Below, one piece after another: positions 1 to 6,413 of a DNA stretch of 29,756 nt. Under the pieces are notes generated by a model, which saw only the letters and a program-made list of their open reading frames with translations, was not told where the DNA came from and did not search any database. The DNA comes from CALMNV01 sp035688975 (GTDB taxonomy: Bacteria > Actinomycetota > Actinomycetes > Actinomycetales > Dermatophilaceae). Each line of letters begins with the position of its first letter. Position 1 is the first letter of the stretch. The position numbers and the translations under genes are program-made. The stretch is taken from assembly GCF_035688975.1 (NCBI RefSeq), contig NZ_DASSMH010000124.1, positions 1 through 29,756 on the forward strand, written 5' to 3'.

Positions 1-96
1 GAGTGGCCACTTCCGCACACCCCCCACGTCGAGTGGCCACTTCCGCACACCCCCCCAACGTCGAGTGGCCACTTCCGCACACCCCCCAACGGGACG
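1..96. repeat. GTCGAGTGG-type tandem repeat array (left end cut by window)
   Basis: Three tandem units begin with GAGTGGCCACTTCCGCACAC at 1, 31 and 63, spaced 30 and 32 nt. Each holds the 10-bp palindrome AGTGGCCACT followed by a C-run. The array stops just before the stop codon of the minus-strand gene ending at 101, so it lies at that gene's 3' end. The same core recurs at 4071-4145 and 14214-14421. The first unit is truncated by the window edge. Confidence 0.85.
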
Positions 97-100
97 GTGG

Positions 101-1006
101 TCAGCCGGCGCCGTCCTCGGGGCGCTCGGAGAGCAGCCGCAGCAGCGGGTCAGCGGAGGAGGCCCGGAGCCGGCCGCTCAGCAGCGCCCGCTGGGCGGTC
201 GCGCGGGCCAGCGCGAGGTAGGTCGGGCGGATGTCCGGCGCCATCGCACGCAGCACCTCAACGTGCCCGGCCACCGTGCCCGCGTCCCCGCGCGCCACCG
301 GTCCGGTGAGCGCCGCGTCGCCCAGCCGTAGCGTGTTGGACAGCGCCGCCGTGAGGAGCGGCTCGAGCAGCCGGGCCGGATCCTCGACCCCGGCCGCGCC
401 GAGCAGCTCCAGCGACTGCGCGACCAGGGTGACGAGGTGGTTCGCCCCGTGCGTGAGCGCCGCGTGGTAGAGCACGCGCTCCTCCTCGGGGACCCACACG
501 GGGTCACCGCCCATCTCGATGACGAGCGCCTCGGCGAGAGGCCGCGCGAGGTCCACGGTCGTGATGCCGAAGCAGCAGTCCTGCAGCCGTTCGACGTCCA
601 TCGCCGTGCCGGTGAAGGTCATGGCGGGATGCAGGGCCAGCGGGATGATCTCGCTCCCCGCCGCCGCCTCGAAGAGCGCGATCCCGTGTGCCCCGGAGGT
701 GTGCAGCACGAGCTGCCCAGGGGTGAAGGTCCCCGTGGTAGCGAGCCCGGCCACGAGCTCCTCGAGCGCGTCGTCGGGCACGGCGAGCACGACGAGGTGC
801 GCGCCGCCCACGACCTCGGGGATCGCGCGCACCGGCGCCCCGGGGAGCAGGGCCGCGGCCCGCCGCAGCGACGCCTCGCTCACGGCGGAGACGCCGGTGA
901 CGCGGTGCCCGGCCCGCGCGAGCGCGGCCCCCAGCACGGCCCCGACCCGACCCGCGCCGACGATCCCCACGTCGAAACGGGCGGGACGCTCGGCCGGGGT
1001 GCTCAT
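101..1006 (-). CDS. Rossmann-fold DUF2520 domain oxidoreductase-like protein
   Basis: The 301-residue protein resembles the Rossmann-like plus DUF2520 family of actinobacteria, distant relatives of NADP-dependent ketopantoate and pyrroline-carboxylate reductases. A dinucleotide-binding motif (GIVGAGRVGAVLG) lies at about residues 14-26, followed by a Rossmann beta-alpha region to about residue 130. An all-helical C-terminal half contains HPAMTFTG and LYHAALTHGANHLVTL, typical of DUF2520. In many actinobacteria this family sits beside panC, but no pan gene is visible here, so the substrate is unknown. The ATG at 1006 has no Shine-Dalgarno at normal spacing. A TAGCCT box ends 7 nt upstream, so the transcript is probably leaderless. 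The gene diverges from the methyltransferase at 1038 with only 31 nt between starts. Confidence 0.85.
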   Translation of the reverse strand: MSTPAERPARFDVGIVGAGRVGAVLGAALARAGHRVTGVSAVSEASLRRAAALLPGAPVRAIPEVVGGAHLVVLAVPDDALEELVAGLATTGTFTPGQLVLHTSGAHGIALFEAAAGSEIIPLALHPAMTFTGTAMDVERLQDCCFGITTVDLARPLAEALVIEMGGDPVWVPEEERVLYHAALTHGANHLVTLVAQSLELLGAAGVEDPARLLEPLLTAALSNTLRLGDAALTGPVARGDAGTVAGHVEVLRAMAPDIRPTYLALARATAQRALLSGRLRASSADPLLRLLSERPEDGAG

Positions 1007-1037
1007 CCTCGGGAGGCTATCCCCTACAGTCCCGAGC
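1007..1037. promoter_or_regulatory. Compact divergent leaderless promoter pair
   Basis: On the minus strand TAGCCT (1014-1019) ends 7 nt before the ATG at 1006. On the plus strand TACAGT (1025-1030) ends 7 nt before the GTG at 1038. Both fit the actinobacterial TANNNT -10 consensus at the spacing that places the first transcribed base at the start codon. The two -10 boxes are only 5 nt apart, so the polymerases should compete. No clear -35 boxes were seen. Confidence 0.5.
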
Positions 1038-2093
1038 GTGGAGCCGGTGACGTGGCGGGAGGCCTGGCACGAGGCGCTGTATGCCGCCGGGTCCGGCTTC
1101 TACGTCGCGGCGGGTGGCCCGGTCGCGCACTTCGCGACGGCGGCCTCCGGCCCGGCGCGCGAGGTCCTCGCCGCGGCGCTGCTGCGGCTCGTCGACCACC
1201 GCCCGCAGGTCATCGTCGACGTGGGGGCCGGTCGCGGCGAGCTAGCGACGGCGCTCCTCCACGCGGCGCAGGGGATCCTGCCCGAAGCCCGGCCCCTCCC
1301 CCCAGATATCTGGGGGGACGGATATCGCCAGGGCGATATCCCTCCCCCCAGATATCTGGGGGGAGGGGGGGTGCGGGTGGTCGCGGTCGACGTCACGCCC
1401 CGACCGCCGGAGCTCGATCCGCGGGTCGAGTGGCTGCGGTCCCCGGGTGGACCGGACCTGCCCGCGGACCTGCGCGACCTCGACGACGCCCTGGTCGTGG
1501 CCCACGAGTGGCTGGACGTCGTGCCGTGCACGATCGCCGAGGTCGGCGACGACGGCACGTTGCGCGAGGTCCTCGTCGACCCCCGGTCGGGCGCGGAGTC
1601 GCCCGGAGCACCCGTGGACGGGCCCGACCGCGACTGGGCCACCGCGCACTGGCCGCCCCGCGGGCCCGGCGACCGGATCGAGATCGGCCGGTCCCGCGAC
1701 GAGGCATGGTCGGCCCTCGTCGACCGCGTGCGCTCCGGGGTGCTCGTCGCCGTCGACTACGGCCACACCCGCGCCAGCCGCCCGGCCGGCGGCACGCTCA
1801 CGGCATACCGCCGTGGACGTGAGACTCGCCCCGTCCCCGACGGGTCCTGCGACCTCACCGCCCACGTCGCGATGGACTCCCTCGAGCACGACGACCTCGT
1901 CACCCAGCGGGACGCGCTGCGGCGGCTCGGCCTCACCGGACGACCCCCCGAGCTGGCGGGCGCCGCGAGCGACCCGGCCGCCTACCTCGTGGCGCTCGAG
2001 CGGTCCACGCACGAGGCCCACCTCATCGCCCCTGGCGGGTACGGCGCCTTCTGGTGGGCGGTCAGGCGGATCCCCGCCAACGCCGTACCCTGA
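1038..2093 (+). CDS. SAM-dependent methyltransferase, MidA/NDUFAF7 family (COG1565)
   Basis: This is a predicted class I SAM-dependent protein methyltransferase of 351 residues. An N-terminal GFYVAAGGPVAHFATA segment (about 20-35) resembles the conserved GFY...F.TA region of the family. SAM motif I is VDVGAGRGEL (about 60-69), beta-2 is VRVVAVDV, and VVAHEWLDVVPC (about 153-164) matches the NE-LD motif. Residues about 86-111 are an extra loop encoded by a palindromic repeat (see that entry). GTG 1038 is chosen because the protein begins where family similarity begins and a TACAGT box lies 7 nt upstream; the reading frame remains open further upstream. The mitochondrial relative NDUFAF7 dimethylates an arginine of complex I subunit NDUFS2, and a NuoD-like gene lies two genes downstream. 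Substrate assignment here is inference. Confidence 0.85.
   Translation: MEPVTWREAWHEALYAAGSGFYVAAGGPVAHFATAASGPAREVLAAALLRLVDHRPQVIVDVGAGRGELATALLHAAQGILPEARPLPPDIWGDGYRQGDIPPPRYLGGGGVRVVAVDVTPRPPELDPRVEWLRSPGGPDLPADLRDLDDALVVAHEWLDVVPCTIAEVGDDGTLREVLVDPRSGAESPGAPVDGPDRDWATAHWPPRGPGDRIEIGRSRDEAWSALVDRVRSGVLVAVDYGHTRASRPAGGTLTAYRRGRETRPVPDGSCDLTAHVAMDSLEHDDLVTQRDALRRLGLTGRPPELAGAASDPAAYLVALERSTHEAHLIAPGGYGAFWWAVRRIPANAVP
1293..1371. repeat. Compound palindromic element inserted in-frame in the methyltransferase gene
   Basis: Two copies of the perfect 20-nt palindrome CCCCCCAGATATCTGGGGGG lie at 1298-1317 and 1344-1363. Between them is a second inverted repeat, GATATCGCC (1321-1329) and GGCGATATC (1332-1340). 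The roughly 78-nt block keeps the frame open and encodes about 26 residues (PPDIWG ... PPPRYLGGGG) between SAM motif I and beta-2. A near-copy with one mismatched position lies in the intergenic region at 21671-21690. The position in a surface loop and the in-frame length resemble Rickettsia-type protein-coding palindromic elements, but no sequence kinship is claimed. Confidence 0.9.
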
Positions 2094-2098
2094 TCGGC
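2086..2098 (+). promoter_or_regulatory. Putative leaderless -10 of the copC-like gene
   Basis: TACCCT (2086-2091) overlaps the last codon and stop of the methyltransferase and ends exactly 7 nt before the ATG at 2099. There is no Shine-Dalgarno in between. The gene could therefore have its own leaderless transcript in addition to read-through. Confidence 0.4.
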
Positions 2099-2626
2099 AT
2101 GCGCCGGCTGGTCCCGCTCCTGCTCGCCCTCGGACTGGTCGGCGGCCAGCCGGCCCTCGCAGCCGCGCACGAGGTGCTCGAGCGGACCGACCCCGCCGCC
2201 GGCACGACCGTCGAGCGCCTGCCGGCCGCGGTGCGCCTCACCTTCTCCGATCCCCCGCTCGCCGTCGGAGCCCAGGTGCTCGTCACCGGCCCCGTGGGCG
2301 ACGTCGCCAGCGGCACGCCGTCCATCGAGGGTCGTGTGCTCAGCCAGCCGCTGCTGGACCGGGCACCGGCCGGCGACTACACCGTGACCTACCGCGTGAC
2401 CGCCGAGGACGGCCACCCGGTCACCGGCACGTTCTCGTTCCACGCGACGGTGGGGCTCGACGGCTCGACCGCCACCGCGGGTGCCAGGGTGCCGGTGCGT
2501 GACGCCGGCCCCTCGGACGGCGCGTCGGGTCAGGAGTCCCAGCTCGTGCCGGTCATGCTCACCGTCGCCGGCGCGCTCGCGCTCGTGGCCGTCGGCGCCG
2601 TCGTCGTCATGCGCGGGCGACGCTGA
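2099..2626 (+). CDS. copC: CopC-domain copper-binding protein, secreted and membrane-anchored
   Basis: The 175-residue protein has a Sec signal peptide (residues 1-23, MRR then a Leu-rich core ending ALAAA). Cleavage would leave His24 as the mature N-terminus. The CopC beta-sandwich begins HEVLERTDPAAG and carries EDGHPVTGTFSF at about 103-114. His24, Asp104 and His106 match the N-terminal His plus Asp-X-His set that binds Cu(II) in CopC. There is no Met-rich Cu(I) site. A C-terminal membrane helix (about 149-171) ends in RGRR. No CopD or YcnI gene lies beside it, which is unusual. It starts 5 nt after the methyltransferase stop and is followed by a NuoD-like gene. Likely role: periplasmic-side copper binding or delivery. 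Confidence 0.88.
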   Translation: MRRLVPLLLALGLVGGQPALAAAHEVLERTDPAAGTTVERLPAAVRLTFSDPPLAVGAQVLVTGPVGDVASGTPSIEGRVLSQPLLDRAPAGDYTVTYRVTAEDGHPVTGTFSFHATVGLDGSTATAGARVPVRDAGPSDGASGQESQLVPVMLTVAGALALVAVGAVVVMRGRR

Positions 2627-2647
2627 GCGCTCGCGCCCGCGGGGGGC

Positions 2648-2661
2648 GGCATACTCGACCC
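2648..2661 (+). promoter_or_regulatory. Putative leaderless -10 of the nuoD-like gene
   Basis: CATACT (2650-2655) ends 6 nt before the ATG at 2662, and no Shine-Dalgarno is present between them. The box overlaps a GGCATAC word (2648-2654) that is common in this window, so its promoter role is uncertain. Confidence 0.35.
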
Positions 2662-3834
2662 ATGACGGAGACCGGCGAGCGGCGCGCCCTCAGCGTGGGC
2701 GTCGGCGCCGGCGGCCTCGCGACGGCCGACATGGTGCTGAACATCGGGCCGCAGCACCCCGCGACGCACGGCGTCCTGCGGCTGCGGATCGTCGTCGACG
2801 GCGAGCGGATCGTCACCGCCGAGCCCATCGTCGGCTACATGCACCGGGGTGCCGAGAAGCTCTTCGAGGTGCGCGACTACCGACAGATCCTCGTCCTCGC
2901 GAACCGGCACGACTGGCTCTCCGCCTTCTCCAACGAGCTCGGGATCGTGCTCGGCGTCGAGCACCTGCTCGGGATGGCCGTCCCAGACCGCGCGGTGTGG
3001 GCGCGCACCCTCCTCGCCGAGCTCAACCGGGTCCTGAACCACCTGATGTTCCTCGGTTCCTACCCGCTCGAGCTGGGCGCCATCACCCCCGTCTTCCACG
3101 CGTTCCGGGAGCGCGAGGAGCTGCAGGCCGTCATGGAGGAGGCCTCCGGCGGGCGGATGCACTACATGTTCAACCGGGTCGGCGGGCTCAAGGAGGACCT
3201 GCCGGCCGGCTGGCTGGGCCGCGTCGAGGCGGCCATTGCGGGTGTGCGCCGGCGGCTGCCCGACCTCGAGCGGCTGCTCGTCGGCAACGAGATCCTCGAG
3301 GCCCGCACCCGCGGCGTGGGCGTGCTGCCGCTGGAGAGGGCGGCGGCATACGGCGTCTCGGGGCCCATCGCCCGGGCGAGCGGGCTCGACGTGGACCTGC
3401 GGCGGGATGCGCCCTACCTCGGCTATGCCGAGCTCTTCGGCCCGGGCGGTCCCGGCCGCGTGGTGACGCGGACGGCGGGGGACTGCCTGGCTCGCCTCGA
3501 AGTCCTCCTCGAGCAGGTGCACGTCAGCCTCGACCTCGCCGAGGCCGCCCTGGACCGGCTCAGGTCGCTGCCGCCCGGTCCGGTCAACGTGCGGCTGCCA
3601 AAGGTGCTCAAGGTGCCGGAGGGCGAGATCTACTCGGCCACCGAGAACCCGCTCGGGTTCAACGGCTACTACCTCGTCTCCCGGGGGGAGAAGACGCCGT
3701 GGCGGCTCAAGCTGCGCTCGGCGTCCTTCAGCAACGTGTCGGTGCTCGGCGAGATGCTCCCCGGGCAGCTCATCGCCGACATGGTGGCGATCCTCGGCTC
3801 GATGTTCTTCGTCGTCGGGGACATCGACAAGTGA
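2662..3834 (+). CDS. nuoD: Stand-alone NADH-quinone oxidoreductase subunit D-like protein
   Basis: The 390-residue protein has the full-length fold of NuoD/Nqo4/NDUFS2 and the [NiFe]-hydrogenase large subunit family. Visible family blocks are LNIGPQHPATHGVLRLR (about 26-42), GYMHRGAEKLFE (58-69), LELGAITPVFHAFREREE (136-153), RVGGLKEDLP and the C-terminal GDIDK. By alignment with Thermus Nqo4, quinone-site His38 is kept (His36) and the arginine near cluster N2 is kept (Arg82). Tyr87, which contacts the quinone, is Trp85 here, and Asp139 is Glu137. No other nuo gene is in the window, so this looks like an orphan paralogue, and whether it joins a complex I is unknown. It shares its orientation with a MidA-family methyltransferase whose mitochondrial homologue modifies this subunit. 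Confidence 0.88.
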   Translation: MTETGERRALSVGVGAGGLATADMVLNIGPQHPATHGVLRLRIVVDGERIVTAEPIVGYMHRGAEKLFEVRDYRQILVLANRHDWLSAFSNELGIVLGVEHLLGMAVPDRAVWARTLLAELNRVLNHLMFLGSYPLELGAITPVFHAFREREELQAVMEEASGGRMHYMFNRVGGLKEDLPAGWLGRVEAAIAGVRRRLPDLERLLVGNEILEARTRGVGVLPLERAAAYGVSGPIARASGLDVDLRRDAPYLGYAELFGPGGPGRVVTRTAGDCLARLEVLLEQVHVSLDLAEAALDRLRSLPPGPVNVRLPKVLKVPEGEIYSATENPLGFNGYYLVSRGEKTPWRLKLRSASFSNVSVLGEMLPGQLIADMVAILGSMFFVVGDIDK

Positions 3835-4070
3835 GCCCGCCAGCCCGCGGCATCCGGATGCGCGCGCGCCTGACGCCGGCCGGGATGCTGCGGGCCGCCG
3901 CCGTCTCCGTCGTCACGGTGACGGTCACGCTGGCCGGCGCATGCTCCGACGAGGACACGGTCGACACCGTCCCGCCACCGCGGCCCAACCCCACGACCCA
4001 CAGCCAGCCGCTCGGGCCGTCGGCCGTGCCCACGCACACGCCCGCGCCCCCGCCCAGCGGCCGACGCTGA
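3831..4070 (+). CDS. Small proline/threonine-rich predicted lipoprotein
   Basis: This is a short reading frame of 79 residues from GTG 3831, whose GTGA overlaps the stop of the nuoD-like gene, or 70 residues from ATG 3858. A basic start (RGIRMRAR) is followed by a hydrophobic helix and TLAGAC, a loose lipobox; after the Cys comes an acidic stretch (SDEDTVD). The remainder is rich in Pro, Thr and Ser (PPPRPNPTTHSQPLG ... PAPPPSGRR) and probably disordered. The translation-coupled start suggests co-expression with the nuoD-like gene. No family was recognised. The lipobox has Ala at -3 where Leu is usual, so lipidation is inferred, not certain. Confidence 0.6.
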   Translation: MSPPARGIRMRARLTPAGMLRAAAVSVVTVTVTLAGACSDEDTVDTVPPPRPNPTTHSQPLGPSAVPTHTPAPPPSGRR

Positions 4071-4145
4071 CCCGGGTCGGGACGAAACTGGCCACTCGAC
4101 GTCGAGAGAAGGCCCGGGTCGGGACGAAACTGGCCACTCGACGTC
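4071..4145. repeat. Two inverted-orientation GTCGAGTGG-type units between convergent genes
   Basis: Two perfect 33-nt copies (4071-4103 and 4113-4145), 42 nt apart, contain GACGAAACTGGCCACTCGAC, the reverse orientation of the core seen at 1-96. They fill the gap between the lipoprotein gene (stop at 4070) and the DUF3180 gene on the other strand (stop codon 4144-4146). The last bases of the second copy form part of that stop codon. Confidence 0.85.
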
Positions 4146-4632
4146 AGGCCCGCAGCGGCGCCTCGTCGTCGTCCTGCTCGTCGTCGCGGCGCCGGACCCG
4201 GCACATCCACTGGACGAGCATCCCGGCCACGGCCAGCAGCACCGCGATCCCGGCGTGGACGAGGAACGGCCAGATCCGGCCACGCTGCGACTCGACGTCG
4301 GAGTCGGGCAGCAGGACGAGGACGTGCGCGACGTACCACCCCACGAGCAGCGCGCCCGTCAGCGCGCCCGCCTGACCGAGCACCAGGGTCCGGGCGGCCC
4401 GCAGCGGGCTGATGTGGCGCTCCGCGGCCCCGTCGCGCACCTTCTTGACCTGCCAGCCGGCCCCGAGCAGGCCACCGGCGAGGAAGAGCATGACCACGGC
4501 CCCGATCCACGGGGGGTCGGCGGGGACCCCGCCTCCGGACACCCACCAGCGCAGCCCCAGCCAGCCGACGAGCGTCGTGGCGACGGCGGCGAGGACGAGC
4601 GTCGAGGCGCGCAGCCCCACGTGCGGCGTCAT
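4144..4632 (-). CDS. DUF3180 family membrane protein
   Basis: The 162-residue integral membrane protein has four predicted helices, around residues 9-29, 41-61, 84-108 and 122-144, and a charged C-terminal tail (RRRDDEQDDDE). The DUF3180 family is found in actinobacteria and is typically encoded directly after folK, as here. Its function is unknown. The ATG at 4632 overlaps the folBK stop codon (ATGA), so translation is probably coupled to the folate operon. This suggests a role linked to that operon's products, but nothing in the sequence shows a catalytic site. Confidence 0.85.
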   Translation of the reverse strand: MTPHVGLRASTLVLAAVATTLVGWLGLRWWVSGGGVPADPPWIGAVVMLFLAGGLLGAGWQVKKVRDGAAERHISPLRAARTLVLGQAGALTGALLVGWYVAHVLVLLPDSDVESQRGRIWPFLVHAGIAVLLAVAGMLVQWMCRVRRRDDEQDDDEAPLRA

Positions 4633-5516
4633 GGCGCCGCCCAGGCGGGGCCAGGACGCACGCCGGAGGTGTCAAGTCCCGCCAGGAGGTCGACAACCGG
4701 CCGTATGCCGTCGTCCCCCGCGCCGACACGCAGCCGCGCCTCGGGGTCGGCGGCGTGCCAGGGGACGAGGACGAAGGCACGCTCGGCCGCGCGCGGGTGC
4801 GGCAGCGTGAGCTTCGGCCCGGTCGCCCGCACCTCGGTCGCCGCCCCGGGCGTGCCGTACTGGATGAGGTCGAGGTCGAGGGTCCGCGCCCCCCAGCGGA
4901 CCTCGCGCGTGCGGCCGTGGGCGGCCTCGATGCGGTGCAGCTCCTGCAGCAGGTGGGCGGCGGGGATCGAGGTGCGCCCGAGCAGGACGGCGTTGAGGAA
5001 GGGCGGCTGCTCCGGTCCACCGACCGGGTCGGTCTCCACGAGGGGCGAGACCGCCGTGATCGTGAAGCCGGGCAGCTCGCGAAGCGCCGCGACGGCCTGG
5101 GCGAGCGTGGCGCCCCGGTCACCGAGGTTGGCACCCAGCGCGACGACGGCCCGCGGCGAGTTCGTGCGCCGCACGTGCACGCGCACGTCGCCGAACGGCT
5201 GCCCCACGGGCGCCTCCGGCTTGTGTACGACGACCTCCACGGCGGCGACCAGCTCGTGGAGGAGCACGTCGTCGGCGATGAGCTCGGCGAGCCGCTCGAT
5301 GAGGTCGACGGAGGGGCCCGTGATGCGGGCGACCACGGCGGCGGCCACCTCGGCGTAGTTGACGGTCGCGCCGAGGTCGTCGCTCCGCCCCGGCCGGGAC
5401 AGGTCGAGCTCCAGCACGACGTCGACGACGAAGGTCTGCCCGTCCCTCTTCTCGTCCGCGAGCACGCCGTGGTGGCCGCGGGCGCGGACTCCTTCGAGCA
5501 CGATGCGGTCGCTCAC
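4629..5516 (-). CDS. folK: Bifunctional dihydroneopterin aldolase / HPPK (FolB-FolK fusion)
   Basis: The 295-residue protein has two folate enzymes in one chain. Residues 1 to about 115 are dihydroneopterin aldolase (GVRARGHHGVLADEKRDGQ, then VNYAEVA and LIERLAELIADDVL), which cleaves dihydroneopterin to 6-hydroxymethyl-dihydropterin. Residues from about 123 are HPPK (VVALGANLGDRGATL, RWGARTLDLDLIQYG, LPHPRAAERAFVLVP), which pyrophosphorylates that product using ATP. GTG 5516 is chosen because GTGA overlaps the folP stop and the protein begins at the FolB motif. Fusion lets the pterin pass between consecutive active sites. The product goes to FolP, encoded immediately upstream. Confidence 0.93.
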   Translation of the reverse strand: MSDRIVLEGVRARGHHGVLADEKRDGQTFVVDVVLELDLSRPGRSDDLGATVNYAEVAAAVVARITGPSVDLIERLAELIADDVLLHELVAAVEVVVHKPEAPVGQPFGDVRVHVRRTNSPRAVVALGANLGDRGATLAQAVAALRELPGFTITAVSPLVETDPVGGPEQPPFLNAVLLGRTSIPAAHLLQELHRIEAAHGRTREVRWGARTLDLDLIQYGTPGAATEVRATGPKLTLPHPRAAERAFVLVPWHAADPEARLRVGAGDDGIRPVVDLLAGLDTSGVRPGPAWAAP

Positions 5517-6373
5517 GCGGGCCCCTCCTCCGGAGCGTGCTCCATGGCGGCCTCGACGACGGCGATCGCCCGCACGGTCGAGGCGACGTCGTGGACCCGG
5601 ACGCACCAGAGCCCGGCCATGGCGGCGAGCACCGACGTGGCGGTGGTCTCCACGTCGCGCTCGGCCGGCGGCCGCAGCGGCTCCCCCGGGTGACGGCCGA
5701 GCCGGCCGAGGAACGTCTTGCGCGAAGCCCCGAGCAGCAGCGGGTGCCCGAGGCCGTGGAGCACGGGCAGGGCGGCGAGGAGCGCCCAGTTGTGCTCGGC
5801 GGTCTTGGCGAAGCCAAGCCCGGGATCGAGCACGAGGAGGTCCTGCCTGATGCCGGCCGCAAGGAGGGCGTCGCGGCGCTCGGCGAGTTCACGGCATACG
5901 TCCGCGACGACGTCGTCGTAGACGGCGCGGGACTGCATCGACGTGCTGTGGCCGCGCCAGTGCATGGCGACGAACGCCAGCCCGGCATGCGCCACCCAGG
6001 GGACCATGGACTCGTCGGCGAGGCCGCCGGAGACGTCGTTGACGATGGCCGCCCCCGCCTCGACCGCCGCACGAGCCACCTCGGCGCGCATCGTGTCGAC
6101 GGAGACGACGGCCCCCTCGGCGGCGAGGGCCCGGACGACGGGGACGACGCGGCGCAGCTCCTCCTCGACGGAGGGGCGCTCGGCGCCTGGGCGCGTCGAC
6201 TCGCCGCCGACGTCGACGAGGTCGGCGCCCGCCGCGAGGACGTCGAGGCCGTGCCGCACGGCCGCATCCGGCTCGAACCACTCGCCGCCGTCGGAGAAGG
6301 AGTCAGGGGTGACGTTGACCACGCCCATGACGAGCGTGCGCTCGCGCTGGGCGAGCAGGTCGGCGGCGCTCAC
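5513..6373 (-). CDS. folP: Dihydropteroate synthase
   Basis: The 286-residue TIM-barrel enzyme joins hydroxymethyl-dihydropterin pyrophosphate to p-aminobenzoate. The DHPS signatures are complete: MGVVNVTPDSFSDGG near residue 15, DVGGESTRPGA, VSVDTMRAEVA, NDVSGG, DPGLGFAKT, GASRKTFLG and a closing RVHDV. The first two carry the pterin- and pyrophosphate-binding residues. GTG 6373 is chosen because an AGGA lies 6 nt upstream and the frame further upstream has no family sequence. The gene lies 40 nt after folE and overlaps folBK by 4 nt, so it is inside the ftsH-folE-folP-folBK-DUF3180 run. It is the sulfonamide target enzyme. Confidence 0.95.
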   Translation of the reverse strand: MSAADLLAQRERTLVMGVVNVTPDSFSDGGEWFEPDAAVRHGLDVLAAGADLVDVGGESTRPGAERPSVEEELRRVVPVVRALAAEGAVVSVDTMRAEVARAAVEAGAAIVNDVSGGLADESMVPWVAHAGLAFVAMHWRGHSTSMQSRAVYDDVVADVCRELAERRDALLAAGIRQDLLVLDPGLGFAKTAEHNWALLAALPVLHGLGHPLLLGASRKTFLGRLGRHPGEPLRPPAERDVETTATSVLAAMAGLWCVRVHDVASTVRAIAVVEAAMEHAPEEGPA

Positions 6374-6413
6374 CGGCTCATCCTGCCGCGCCCGGCACGA
6401 TCCTGCAGAGAAC

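Noticed and set aside
1..96. Possible CRISPR-like array
   Set aside because: Units of about 30-33 nt follow each other without unique spacers, the core is a simple palindrome, similar units occur in both orientations elsewhere, and no cas genes are present.
437..1822. Plus-strand open frame crossing the DUF2520 gene and the methyltransferase gene
   Set aside because: It is antisense to the DUF2520 gene and out of frame with the methyltransferase, with no recognisable domain.
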